A stretch of 7,268 nucleotides of DNA from DATGFK01 sp040007395 (GCA_040007395.1 JBDTVG010000196.1:1-7268), one strand, 5' to 3'; positions 1-5,534 are shown, numbered from the stretch's first letter. Made by a program: numbers and translations. Notes: generated by a model not told the origin, from the letters alone.

Positions 1-90
1 TCCCTTGCTTTTAGTATAGCCGTTTCCTTTAACTCCTATCTGATCTGACCACTAGTGTATGTATAGCGCGTCTAGTTTCGATGTAAACGC

Positions 91-98
91 GATAAAAT
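91..98 (+). promoter_or_regulatory. Possible -10 box upstream of the class V aminotransferase gene
   Basis: GATAAAAT matches the -10 consensus at four of six positions (TAAAAT at 93-98) and lies about 40 bases before the start codon. There is no good -35 element 16-18 bases upstream. The same octamer GATAAAAT appears at a similar distance before the next gene (1638-1645), which gives mild support. The rest of positions 1-135 shows nothing I can name. Confidence 0.3.
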
Positions 99-135
99 AG
101 AGACTACTGATTGTGAACATGAGGCAGCCGACATT

Positions 136-1584
136 ATGTATAAATTACCCCTCCTTTACACTCCTGAACAAGAAGAGTCGGTGCTTGCCGATTTTCTAGC
201 GGCCTACCCAGTTTATCGGGACACTGCTAAACTCGACGACCTACGCGCCAACGATTACGAACGCTTGGATAAGCGCGGTCATACGTACCTCGATTACACT
301 GGCGGCGGAATCTATGCCTCAAGCCAGCTTCGAGAGCATATGGAACTACTGCAATCCGACGTATACGGCAATCCCCATTCCAGCAATCCGACCTCACAGG
401 CTGTCACGAAATTGGACGAACACGCCCGCCAATACGTGCTGGAATACTTCAATGCCTCGCCGGATGAATACGAGGTGATCTTTACCCTAAACGCCAGTGG
501 CGCGTTGAAGTTGGTCGGTGAGTCCTATCCATTCAACGCTGGCAATCTTTACGCCCTGACCTTCGATAACCATAACTCAGTCAATGGCATCCGCGAATAT
601 GCCAAGTCCAAAGGCGCGGAGGTCGTTTACATTCCAGTAGTCCCGCCCGATCTGCGGGTGGACGAAGCCAAACTCTACGCGGTGTTGGATAATCCCGGCT
701 CGGCAGGCCATAACTTGTTCGCTTACCCAGCCCAGTCGAATTTTTCAGGGGTGCAGCATCCCTTGGAATGGATCGCCTACGCACAAGCCAGAGGCTGGGA
801 TGTGCTGGTCGATTTTGCCGCCTATGCACCCACCAACGTTGTAGATCTGGGTCGCTGGCATCCTGATTTTGTCTGCCTATCGTTTTACAAGATTTTCGGG
901 TATCCAACCGGCATCGGTTGCCTGATCGCCCGAAAAAGCGCCGTTGCCAAACTTCAGCGGCCTTGGTTTGCAGGCGGCACCATCACCGTCGCGTCGGTTC
1001 AAGCTGGCACACATACCTTGCATGAAGGCGAAGCCAGCTTCGAAGACGGCACTATCAACTATCTGAATATTCCGGCAGTGGAGATTGGTCTGCGACATAT
1101 CTGTATGGTGGGTATGGACGTGATTCACCAGCGCGTCGTCAGCCTAGCGGGTTGGCTTATCGATAATCTATTGACATTGCGCCATAGCAACGGAGCGCCG
1201 CTGATTCGGCTCTACGGGCCAACCAGTATGGATCGGCGTGGCAGCACGATCACTATCAATTTTTATGATCCACATGGCAAACTGCTTGAGTTTAGGCATG
1301 TTGAAGCGGAAGCTAACCAAGAATTGATCTCGTTGCGAACAGGCTGTTTTTGCAATCCGGGAGCAGGCGAAGCCGCCGAAGGCTTCACTAAAGAGGAAAT
1401 TCTGTCGTTCCTAGCCTATCACGAGCGCATGACGTTCGAGGAATTTATCGAGGTGGCAGCCATGAATGGTCGAAACGCAGGTGCGCTCCGCGTATCACTT
1501 GGCCTCGTGTCTAACTTCCACGACACCTATCGCTTCATGGCTTTTGCCGAACGCTTTGTGGATCGTCTTGCGGAGAGGGGATAG
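136..1584 (+). CDS. Class V aminotransferase-fold PLP protein, MoCo-sulfurase (MOCOS) N-terminal-domain-like
   Basis: A 482-residue PLP-dependent enzyme of fold type I, of the cysteine desulfurase/NifS-like class. Visible landmarks in order are: the N-terminal YLDYTGGGIY segment (51-60); YGNPHSSNPTS (77-87); His146 in DNHNSVNGIREYA, where the family has its PLP-stacking His; Asp226 in DVLVDFAAYAPTN; the probable Schiff-base Lys252 in SFYKIFGYPTG; and RTGCFCNPGAG (401-411). SFYKIFG(Y/F)PTG together with TGCFCNPGA is characteristic of MOCOS/ABA3-type sulfurases, where the second Cys (here Cys406) carries the persulfide. The usual C-terminal MOSC domain is absent, since the protein ends after the GALRVSLG(L)VSNF segment typical of the end of the PLP domain. 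The start at 136 has GAGG 11 bases upstream. The likely role is sulfur transfer from cysteine; the acceptor is unknown. A generic desulfurase or an isopenicillin-epimerase-like enzyme is less likely. Confidence 0.85.
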   Translation: MYKLPLLYTPEQEESVLADFLAAYPVYRDTAKLDDLRANDYERLDKRGHTYLDYTGGGIYASSQLREHMELLQSDVYGNPHSSNPTSQAVTKLDEHARQYVLEYFNASPDEYEVIFTLNASGALKLVGESYPFNAGNLYALTFDNHNSVNGIREYAKSKGAEVVYIPVVPPDLRVDEAKLYAVLDNPGSAGHNLFAYPAQSNFSGVQHPLEWIAYAQARGWDVLVDFAAYAPTNVVDLGRWHPDFVCLSFYKIFGYPTGIGCLIARKSAVAKLQRPWFAGGTITVASVQAGTHTLHEGEASFEDGTINYLNIPAVEIGLRHICMVGMDVIHQRVVSLAGWLIDNLLTLRHSNGAPLIRLYGPTSMDRRGSTITINFYDPHGKLLEFRHVEAEANQELISLRTGCFCNPGAGEAAEGFTKEEILSFLAYHERMTFEEFIEVAAMNGRNAGALRVSLGLVSNFHDTYRFMAFAERFVDRLAERG

Positions 1585-1614
1585 ACGCTTTAGTACACCA
1601 CTGCTCTTGTTCGT

Positions 1615-1645
1615 TTTACGCAACCGTGCGTAATAGGGATAAAAT
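1615..1645 (+). promoter_or_regulatory. Candidate promoter of the Uma2/ATP-grasp pair, overlapped by a 7-bp dyad
   Basis: A perfect inverted repeat TTACGCA-ACCG-TGCGTAA occupies 1616-1633. It is followed by GATAAAAT (1638-1645), a plausible -10 box. A weak -35 (TTTACG, 1615-1620, 19-base spacer) would lie inside the left arm. There is no T-tract after the dyad, so it looks more like an operator than a terminator for the upstream gene. Function is inferred only from position and symmetry. Confidence 0.4.
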
Positions 1646-1678
1646 TAGTGAGTCGATTAGGAGTGAATTGAGGCTGCA

Positions 1679-2173
1679 ATGGCTATTCTAGACAGGCTCT
1701 ACACCGTGCGCGATCTGGAAACTATGCCCGACGATGGCAAGACCTACGAACTGCATAATGGAGTATTAATCGACGTGGCGGGATCAAAAGCACAACAAAC
1801 ATGGTTAGCTGCATGGATTATCTTCTTGTTGATGCAGTTCATTGAGCAGCATAAACTCGGTGGTGCAGTGAGTGGCGCTGATGGTACATTTACGCTCAAC
1901 GACTTCAATGCACGCATCTCCGATGTTGCCTATATCACGGCGGAACGTGTTACGCAGCAAGACACTGGCAGTTATTTGATGGGCGCTCCTGATCTAGCCA
2001 TTGAGGTGGTGTCGCCCTCGAACTCAGCGCCGGAAATGCAGCAGCGGGCAGGCGAATATCTGAGTGCAGGCGGCGAACTGATCAGAGTCAGCGGCGAGGG
2101 CATTCTCGACGGCGGCGATGTACTTCCCGGTCTGGTGTTGCCTGTGAGTAAAGTCTTTGAACACATGAAGTAA
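1679..2173 (+). CDS. Uma2-family (DUF820) PD-(D/E)XK endonuclease, internally deleted
   Basis: A 164-residue protein; the family is usually about 185-200. Uma2 landmarks are YELHNGVLIDV (23-33, the E-L-x-x-G start of the fold), ISDVAYI (80-86, Asp82 of the 'PDV' motif with Pro replaced by Ser), GAPDLAIEVVSPSNS (102-116, with Asp105 and Glu109 in the PD...E positions), Arg123 where a Lys is common, and the C-terminal tail LDGGDVLPGLVLPVSKVF (143-160). Between SAGGELI (129-135) and RVSGEGILDGGD the expected strand of the '(V/L)WV(I/V)DP..RTVTVY' type is missing, about 20-25 residues, with no frame change. GAGG at 1670-1673 sits five bases before the ATG. The family is abundant in Chloroflexota and Cyanobacteria, and its role is poorly known. 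This copy may be a degraded or non-catalytic paralogue. It is probably cotranscribed with the ATP-grasp gene. Confidence 0.8.
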   Translation: MAILDRLYTVRDLETMPDDGKTYELHNGVLIDVAGSKAQQTWLAAWIIFLLMQFIEQHKLGGAVSGADGTFTLNDFNARISDVAYITAERVTQQDTGSYLMGAPDLAIEVVSPSNSAPEMQQRAGEYLSAGGELIRVSGEGILDGGDVLPGLVLPVSKVFEHMK

Positions 2174-2200
2174 TCTTCGTTGCTGAATTAGGAGCAAATA

Positions 2201-3103
2201 ATGCGGTTAATTTTTTGTAGTGATCCTCTTAATGAGCGAAAACACGATCCTATCTATGAACCAGAAATCAGTGTCGCCAAAACACTCGATCTTGAGACTT
2301 CACTACTCAGTTACGAGACATTAGTGAATGCGAATGATCCGCAAAGGGCTATACGCCGTATCAGTGAAGCAAACACACCTGTTCTGGGTATCTATCGCGG
2401 CTGGATGCTCAAACCCAGACAATATGAACAACTTTACACAGCCCTGCTTGAAAAACAGATTCGCCTGATCAATGACCCAGCGGCCTATCGATTTTGCCAT
2501 TACTTGCCGGAGTCTTATTCAGTGATAGCGCCGTATACACCTCAGTCAACTTATCTATGGGCTGCTGATGGTCTCGACCTTGATCGCATTATGGAAGCTC
2601 TGCAACCATTTGGCACAGCCCCCATCGTACTCAAAGACTTTGTAAAATCGCAAAAACACTACTGGCACGAAGCCTTCTATATTCCCTCGGCATCTGATAA
2701 AGAGGGTGTTGGGCGAGTCGTCGCACGCTTCCTTGAATTACAGGGTGACGATCTCAACGAAGGGTTAGTGTTTCGCAAGTTTGTCGAATTGGAGCCGCTT
2801 GGCAGTCATTCAAAAAGTGGAATGCCTCTAACCCGCGAATATCGGCTCTTTTTCCTAGATGGTAAGCTGATTTACTCAACGGAATATTGGTCAGATGCAG
2901 AGTACGGGGGTGATCCGCCACCTACGGAACATTTTATCGAGGTGGCCAAAGCGATAAAGAGCCGGTTCTTTACGATGGACATCGCGAAACAGGTCAATGG
3001 GGCTTGGATAATTGTAGAACTTGGGGATGGACAAGTAGCAGGTTTACCAGACAACGCCGATGTGATGGCTTTTTACAGTGCGATGAAAGATGCTGCATCG
3101 TGA
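2201..3103 (+). CDS. ATP-grasp domain protein, R2K clade (PF14243-like)
   Basis: A 300-residue cytoplasmic protein that I place in the ATP-grasp fold, R2K clade. The N-terminal part (1-100) has the pre-ATP-grasp pattern with GIYRGWMLKPRQY (63-75) and LINDPAAYRFCHYLPE (89-104). The nucleotide-binding region has VLKDFVKSQKH (143-153, likely ATP-contacting Lys145), then GLVFRKFVELEPLG (188-201, Arg192) and REYRLFFLDGKLI (212-224, Arg215). The metal and catalytic end is RFFTMDIA (255-262, Asp260) and IIVELGDGQVAGLP (270-283, Glu273). The enzymes ligate a carboxylate to an amine using ATP; the clade is linked to peptide or protein modification and its substrates are mostly unknown. A strong Shine-Dalgarno AGGAG (2190-2194) is six bases before the ATG, and the gene starts 27 bases after the Uma2 stop, which suggests an operon. 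All key residues appear intact. The substrate cannot be deduced from this context. Confidence 0.8.
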   Translation: MRLIFCSDPLNERKHDPIYEPEISVAKTLDLETSLLSYETLVNANDPQRAIRRISEANTPVLGIYRGWMLKPRQYEQLYTALLEKQIRLINDPAAYRFCHYLPESYSVIAPYTPQSTYLWAADGLDLDRIMEALQPFGTAPIVLKDFVKSQKHYWHEAFYIPSASDKEGVGRVVARFLELQGDDLNEGLVFRKFVELEPLGSHSKSGMPLTREYRLFFLDGKLIYSTEYWSDAEYGGDPPPTEHFIEVAKAIKSRFFTMDIAKQVNGAWIIVELGDGQVAGLPDNADVMAFYSAMKDAAS

Positions 3104-3145
3104 TTAGATAAGTTTTAAAAGGCAAAATGTGGGCTAGGTTGATCG

Positions 3146-3168
3146 TGTTCATATATAATCTCTGAACA
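3146..3168 (+). promoter_or_regulatory. Peroxiredoxin promoter: consensus -10 inside a 6-bp dyad
   Basis: A perfect TATAAT (3154-3159) lies about 60 bases before the peroxiredoxin start. It is enclosed by an inverted repeat TGTTCA (3146-3151) - N11 - TGAACA (3163-3168). No good -35 is present at 16-18 bases (TTGATC at 3139-3144 is too close), which suggests an activator-dependent or repressor-controlled promoter. A factor binding the two half-sites would cover the -10 box, as expected for a repressor. The regulator is not identified. Confidence 0.5.
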
Positions 3169-3221
3169 ATGTTTTTACACTTCGTTCGGTATGACCTATA
3201 ACCCCAAGGAGACGGGCGCAT

Positions 3222-3776
3222 ATGACTTCCCTATTGCCGTATAGGGGGAGTGTGCGTCTAATTTTCATGAACAATTTCACAGGTGCAAATCAGCATGAGA
3301 CCGCAGCAGGTAACGTTCAGGTTGGCGATCCTGCCCCGGACTTTACTCTGCTTGATGAAAACGGTCAGCCCGTCCACTTTGCCGATCTGCTAGGCAAATC
3401 GGAGATCGTGCTGTACTTCTACCCCAAAGATAATTCGATGGGCTGTACTGCTGAAGCCTGCGCTTTTCGCGACAGCTACGAAGTCTTCAAGAAGGCGGGC
3501 GCAATCGTGGTCGGGGTGAGCAGTGATACCGCCGAATCGCATCAGGGCTTTGCCGAAAAGCACCATCTTCCTTTTACCTTGTTGAGCGATGCCAAAGCCG
3601 AGGTACAGAAGCTCTACGGAGTCCCGAAGACGTTGGGGCTTTTTTCCGGGCGCGTGACCTATATCATTGATCGGCAGGGTATTGTGCGACACCGCTTCTC
3701 GTCGCAGATCAATATCGACAAGCATATCACCGATGCACTGCAAGTGATCCAGAAGTTGCACGACGAACCGGTTTAA
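3222..3776 (+). CDS. bcp: Peroxiredoxin, Bcp/PrxQ type (thiol peroxidase)
   Basis: A 184-residue thioredoxin-fold peroxidase that would reduce H2O2 and organic peroxides using thioredoxin in the cytoplasm. The core starts at VQVGDPAPDFTL (32-43). The active-site loop is YFYPKDNSMGCTAEACAFRD (65-84): peroxidatic Cys75 in the PxxxSxxC motif (Pro68, Ser72) and a second Cys80 five residues later, the Bcp/PrxQ resolving arrangement. Arg144 in GRVTYIIDRQG matches the conserved active-site Arg. Residue 73 is Met where the family nearly always has Pro (PGCT). The chosen start has AAGGAG (3206-3211) ten bases upstream. It adds about 30 non-conserved residues; Met16 (3267) would be closer to the usual length but has no Shine-Dalgarno site. 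A 6-bp hairpin (3229-3234 with 3241-3246) sits just after the start codon. The gene has its own promoter and looks monocistronic. Confidence 0.9.
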   Translation: MTSLLPYRGSVRLIFMNNFTGANQHETAAGNVQVGDPAPDFTLLDENGQPVHFADLLGKSEIVLYFYPKDNSMGCTAEACAFRDSYEVFKKAGAIVVGVSSDTAESHQGFAEKHHLPFTLLSDAKAEVQKLYGVPKTLGLFSGRVTYIIDRQGIVRHRFSSQINIDKHITDALQVIQKLHDEPV

Positions 3777-3909
3777 TTCCACAGGGTTTTCCTCACCTCT
3801 CGCCCCTTTCACTTTGCAGAGAGGGCGCTAACTGATTATGAATTTATTTTGCACTGACATAGATCAAAAATGTTGCAGCATGGCGTTGTTTATCCTCCGC
3901 CAAACCTTC
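3777..3909. other. Intergenic stretch after the peroxiredoxin, weak hairpin only
   Basis: No gene is seen. CCTCTC near 3796-3801 can pair with GAGAGG near 3820, but the loop is about 17 bases and no T-tract follows, so it is at best a weak terminator. The DNA becomes AT-rich toward 3840-3900, leading into the regulatory region of the next gene. Confidence 0.4.
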
Positions 3910-3944
3910 ACTTTAAAAATTGACCCTTTGTGGACTTTAAAAAT
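3910..3944. repeat. 11-base direct repeat ACTTTAAAAAT, two copies 24 bases apart
   Basis: ACTTTAAAAAT occurs at 3910-3920 and again, without mismatch, at 3934-3944, start to start 24 bases. The copies lie directly upstream of a TATAAT (3950-3955) and of the excisionase-like gene. Spacing of a little over two helical turns is compatible with a regulator or DNA-bending protein binding both on nearly the same face, as with Xis arm sites. A second short pair, GTTGAT at 3957-3962 and 3970-3975, follows. Role inferred from position only. Confidence 0.45.
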
Positions 3945-3949
3945 ACCTA

Positions 3950-3955
3950 TATAAT
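3950..3955 (+). promoter_or_regulatory. Consensus -10 TATAAT, upstream promoter candidate (P1)
   Basis: TATAAT at 3950-3955 follows the direct repeat. The best -35 is poor (TTGTGG, 3928-3933, 16-base spacer). A transcript from here would include the ATG at 4018 as well as that at 4039. Confidence 0.35.
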
Positions 3956-3987
3956 AGTTGATATTGAAAGTTGATCGTTTGAATCTC

Positions 3988-4017
3988 TTGACACCGATTT
4001 AGAACCTGTGTTAGACT
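3988..4017 (+). promoter_or_regulatory. Strong promoter of the excisionase-like gene (P2)
   Basis: A perfect -35 TTGACA (3988-3993) is followed after 18 bases by TAGACT (4012-4017) preceded by TGT, an extended -10. The predicted start of transcription is near 4024. This is just downstream of the ATG at 4018 and just upstream of the GGAG at 4028-4031, so it favours translation from 4039 with a very short leader. Confidence 0.55.
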
Positions 4018-4038
4018 ATGTGCGATTGGAGAGTGGCA

Positions 4039-4260
4039 ATGTCTGTGGGCAACGCTCAAAAGCCAAGCATCGACCCCGACTCGATCTACAGTCGTGAGGA
4101 AGCTGCCGCAGCGCTGGGCATTAGCCTAAGCACTCTGAAGAAACTGATTAACGCCGGGTATCTGCGGGTTAGTCAGCCACCCGGAATACGTCGGATCTTT
4201 ATTAAAGGCGAGAGTATCCTCGCGATGTTAGATGAAACCGTAGTAGAAAGGCACGCGTGA
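4039..4260 (+). CDS. Excisionase/AlpA-like helix-turn-helix protein
   Basis: A 73-residue DNA-binding protein with a single winged-helix/MerR-like HTH of the HTH_17/excisionase kind. IYSREEAAAALGISLSTLKKLINAGYLRV (about 16-44) contains the two HTH helices. PGIRRIFIKGESILAMLDE (about 48-66) is the wing plus the closing helix, in the usual 'R.RRI....I...L' pattern. I chose the ATG at 4039 over the in-frame ATG at 4018 because GGAG (4028-4031) is seven bases upstream and the best promoter starts transcription after 4018. It overlaps the next ORF by four bases (GTGA). Proteins of this type act as recombination directionality factors, as regulators of mobile elements, or as antitoxin/regulatory switches. 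No integrase gene is in the window, so which of these applies is unknown. Confidence 0.75.
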   Translation: MSVGNAQKPSIDPDSIYSREEAAAALGISLSTLKKLINAGYLRVSQPPGIRRIFIKGESILAMLDETVVERHA

Positions 4261-4502
4261 AAATGTTGTACTTCACTATACAACTCACACAAAGAATCCC
4301 CAAGTGGATTCTGCCTACGCATCGCACCACCAGCGATGCCGACGGCGCGGCCTTTATGCCATCGCTACGGCCCAATCTCGCATCAGAGTATGTCGCGAAC
4401 GCGAAACGAATGTTAGGGATTGAACCGCGCGGTGGAAGCCAGCTTACAGAAAATACTCGGTCCAATTTCCCGGTGACGTGCCGGGAAAGGGGAAGCGCCT
4501 AA
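4257..4502 (+). CDS. Small hypothetical protein overlapping the HTH gene
   Basis: An 81-codon ORF starting with GTG at 4257 (GTGA overlap with the HTH stop) or with ATG at 4263; AAAGG at 4248-4252 could serve either start. I do not recognise the product. The N-terminus is hydrophobic/aromatic (KMLYFTIQLTQ), the rest is polar with basic residues, and there are no clear motifs or membrane segments. The four-base overlap suggests translational coupling, which is the main support for it being real. Its last codons are formed by a perfect 8-bp hairpin (4466-4488), so the 3' end may be shaped by RNA structure instead of protein. Could be a spurious ORF. Confidence 0.4.
   Translation: MKMLYFTIQLTQRIPKWILPTHRTTSDADGAAFMPSLRPNLASEYVANAKRMLGIEPRGGSQLTENTRSNFPVTCRERGSA
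4466..4488. repeat. 8-bp perfect hairpin TTTCCCGG-N7-CCGGGAAA
   Basis: TTTCCCGG (4466-4473) pairs with CCGGGAAA (4481-4488) across TGACGTG. It lies in the end of the small ORF, about 65 bases before the intrinsic terminator. There is no T-tract. It may stabilise the mRNA 3' end or be a protein-binding site. Confidence 0.5.
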
Positions 4503-4611
4503 AAGGAGAAATCCCGAACAGCGCCCCCACCAAACACGACCCATCATCAAGGGACGTGGGACCGAAACAAAAGCGGTTCCACGTCCTTTTTTGTCCTTTC
4601 TACCCTTTGCG
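4503..4611 (+). other. Orphan Shine-Dalgarno AAGGAG with no start codon behind it
   Basis: AAGGAG (4503-4508) directly follows the TAA of the upstream ORF, but no ATG, GTG or TTG follows at a usable distance. ATC at 4511-4513 is the nearest near-start triplet, and from there the frame is open for about 36 codons across the terminator. It may be the trace of a lost start codon (ATG changed to ATC) or chance. Confidence 0.2.
4551..4592 (+). terminator. Strong intrinsic terminator (13-bp stem, six Ts)
   Basis: The arm at 4552-4564 pairs over all 13 positions (one G-T wobble) with 4574-4586, leaving a nine-base A-rich loop, and TTTTTT follows at 4587-4592. This is a textbook rho-independent terminator ending the HTH/small-ORF transcript and separating it from the gene at 4650. 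Confidence 0.9.
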
Positions 4612-4649
4612 TTTTGTCTAAGACACGCTGAACATAAGGTACCGACAAG

Positions 4650-4943
4650 ATGATGACTCAGAACCAGAAAACCGACATCCGTATTCTTCAGGCACTTTTT
4701 ACTGACATTCGCTTCGAGTCGATTTTCAATGCAGTAGACAGGCTGCACGATGCAGCCGCCAGTGGTACGCTCAACGACCTGACAAATTTGACGACAGAAG
4801 AAGTAACGGGTTGGCTGCGGGATATTGTATATACCGCCAACGAAACCATTCGCGAGTTAGAAGGTGATCCCCAACCAAATGTATGGGATCAGTACTTCGC
4901 ACAAGGCCAGCAAGCAACCGAAGATTGTACCGTCCAGAACTAG
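4650..4943 (+). CDS. Hypothetical protein, 97 residues, mostly helical
   Basis: I do not recognise this protein. It is acidic and looks largely alpha-helical (ILQALFTDIRFESIFNAVDRLHDAA, then LTTEEVTGWLRDIVYTANETIRELEGD), ending in a polar Gln/Glu-rich tail with one Cys. There is no signal peptide or membrane segment, so it is probably cytosolic. AAGG (4636-4639) lies ten bases before the ATG at 4650; a second ATG follows directly at 4653. The gene begins 57 bases after the upstream terminator's T-tract, so it needs its own promoter, which I could not locate with confidence. It is followed after 39 bases by another unknown gene, and the two probably share an mRNA. Normal amino-acid balance supports real coding. 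Confidence 0.6.
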   Translation: MMTQNQKTDIRILQALFTDIRFESIFNAVDRLHDAAASGTLNDLTNLTTEEVTGWLRDIVYTANETIRELEGDPQPNVWDQYFAQGQQATEDCTVQN

Positions 4944-4945
4944 CG

Positions 4946-4968
4946 CAGCAGTCAACAAGCAACTGCTG
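4946..4968. repeat. 7-bp hairpin just before the Shine-Dalgarno of the next gene
   Basis: CAGCAGT (4946-4952) pairs with ACTGCTG (4962-4968) around a nine-base loop. It ends one base before the AAAGGA Shine-Dalgarno (4970-4975) of the gene at 4983. It could modulate translation of the second gene relative to the first, or stack against the ribosome site. No T-tract, so not a terminator. Confidence 0.45.
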
Positions 4969-4982
4969 GAAAGGACAAAGCC

Positions 4983-5534
4983 ATGCTCACCAAGCTGGCA
5001 AAAGCGTTAATAGTCTCCGGCGAACGTCCAAAGCGACGTAACCGGGCAAAAGTGGGAATGATGGGTTTAACGGGATCGGCAGCGGGCTACTCCCCAATGT
5101 TGATCGAAGCCGCCAGCAAAGTTCTGGCAACCAGCACCGACAGAAAGCGACTAGCGATGAAACATCTCTTTAACAACTCAGCTCCCGACCTGTCCGACCT
5201 CTCGGTTGGCAGCGACGAAGGCGACCTGACCGACGCGATGCAGCGCGGAATGCGCCGCAATCGCAGCTATCAGCAGATGCAACAAATGCACCAGATGGCA
5301 GGCAAAGGCGGTAGCACCATTTCAGGGTACATCAAGCCATATCGAGGCTGTACCAAGAGCGATACCACGGTCTATCAGGACCGTGCAGTCCAGCACAACG
5401 TACAGGGATCGACGCAGAACCAAACAGCGGTCAACTTGGCGATAGGTCTCTTGGGGAAGATTTACCAACTTTATTGGCTGGTAGGCACACACGTTCAACA
5501 GGAAAGTTGGCCTACGCCCATTATTCAGAACTGA
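4983..5534 (+). CDS. Hypothetical basic, Met/Gln-rich protein; 3' end possibly frameshifted
   Basis: I do not recognise this 183-residue product. The N-terminal half is basic (ERPKRRNRAK at 14-23, DRKR at 53-56) with a small-residue stretch GLTGSAAGYSPMLIEAASKVLA. The middle holds an acidic linker (DLSDLSVGSDEGDLTDA) and a Met/Gln-rich segment SYQQMQQMHQMAG (95-107). The end has a weakly hydrophobic stretch (about 149-168). AAAGGA (4970-4975) eight bases upstream supports the start. The composition suggests nucleic-acid or capsid/scaffold binding, but that is only inference. The stop lies inside a 12-bp inverted repeat, and the -1 frame is open from 5315 to 5769. The true C-terminus may therefore differ: a missing base, for example in the GGGG at 5453-5456, would extend the protein to about 260 residues. 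Confidence 0.55.
   Translation: MLTKLAKALIVSGERPKRRNRAKVGMMGLTGSAAGYSPMLIEAASKVLATSTDRKRLAMKHLFNNSAPDLSDLSVGSDEGDLTDAMQRGMRRNRSYQQMQQMHQMAGKGGSTISGYIKPYRGCTKSDTTVYQDRAVQHNVQGSTQNQTAVNLAIGLLGKIYQLYWLVGTHVQQESWPTPIIQN
5366..5385. repeat. 7-bp hairpin CACGGTC-N6-GACCGTG
   Basis: A perfect 7-bp stem with a six-base loop within the second unknown gene. It is the first of a series of inverted repeats that continues to 6090. Confidence 0.4.
5476..5518. repeat. Bulged hairpin with continuous right arm
   Basis: GTTG (5506-5509) and GCCTAC (5510-5515) form one continuous right arm that pairs with CAAC (5496-5499) and GTAGGC (5481-5486), leaving a nine-base bulge on the left. GGC/GCC (5476-5478, 5516-5518) extends it after a two-base bulge. 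The asymmetry, with extra bases on one arm only, resembles folded single-strand recombination or Rep sites, but no known consensus matches. Confidence 0.35.

Noticed and set aside
581..1128. Minus-strand ORFs inside the class V aminotransferase gene
   Set aside because: They are antisense to a well-supported gene with conserved motifs; Arg/Trp/Pro-rich shadow translations.
4552..4590. T-box-like GTGGGACCG motif in the terminator stem
   Set aside because: The bases resemble the T-box sequence (GTGGNACCG), but they are fully paired in the terminator without the free UGGN bulge. No stem I with specifier loop is visible upstream, and the next gene is not an aminoacyl-tRNA synthetase or amino-acid gene.
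4202..4748. Minus-strand ORFs antisense to the HTH gene, small ORF and terminator
   Set aside because: They are shadows of plus-strand genes and structure, with no ribosome sites and unbalanced composition.
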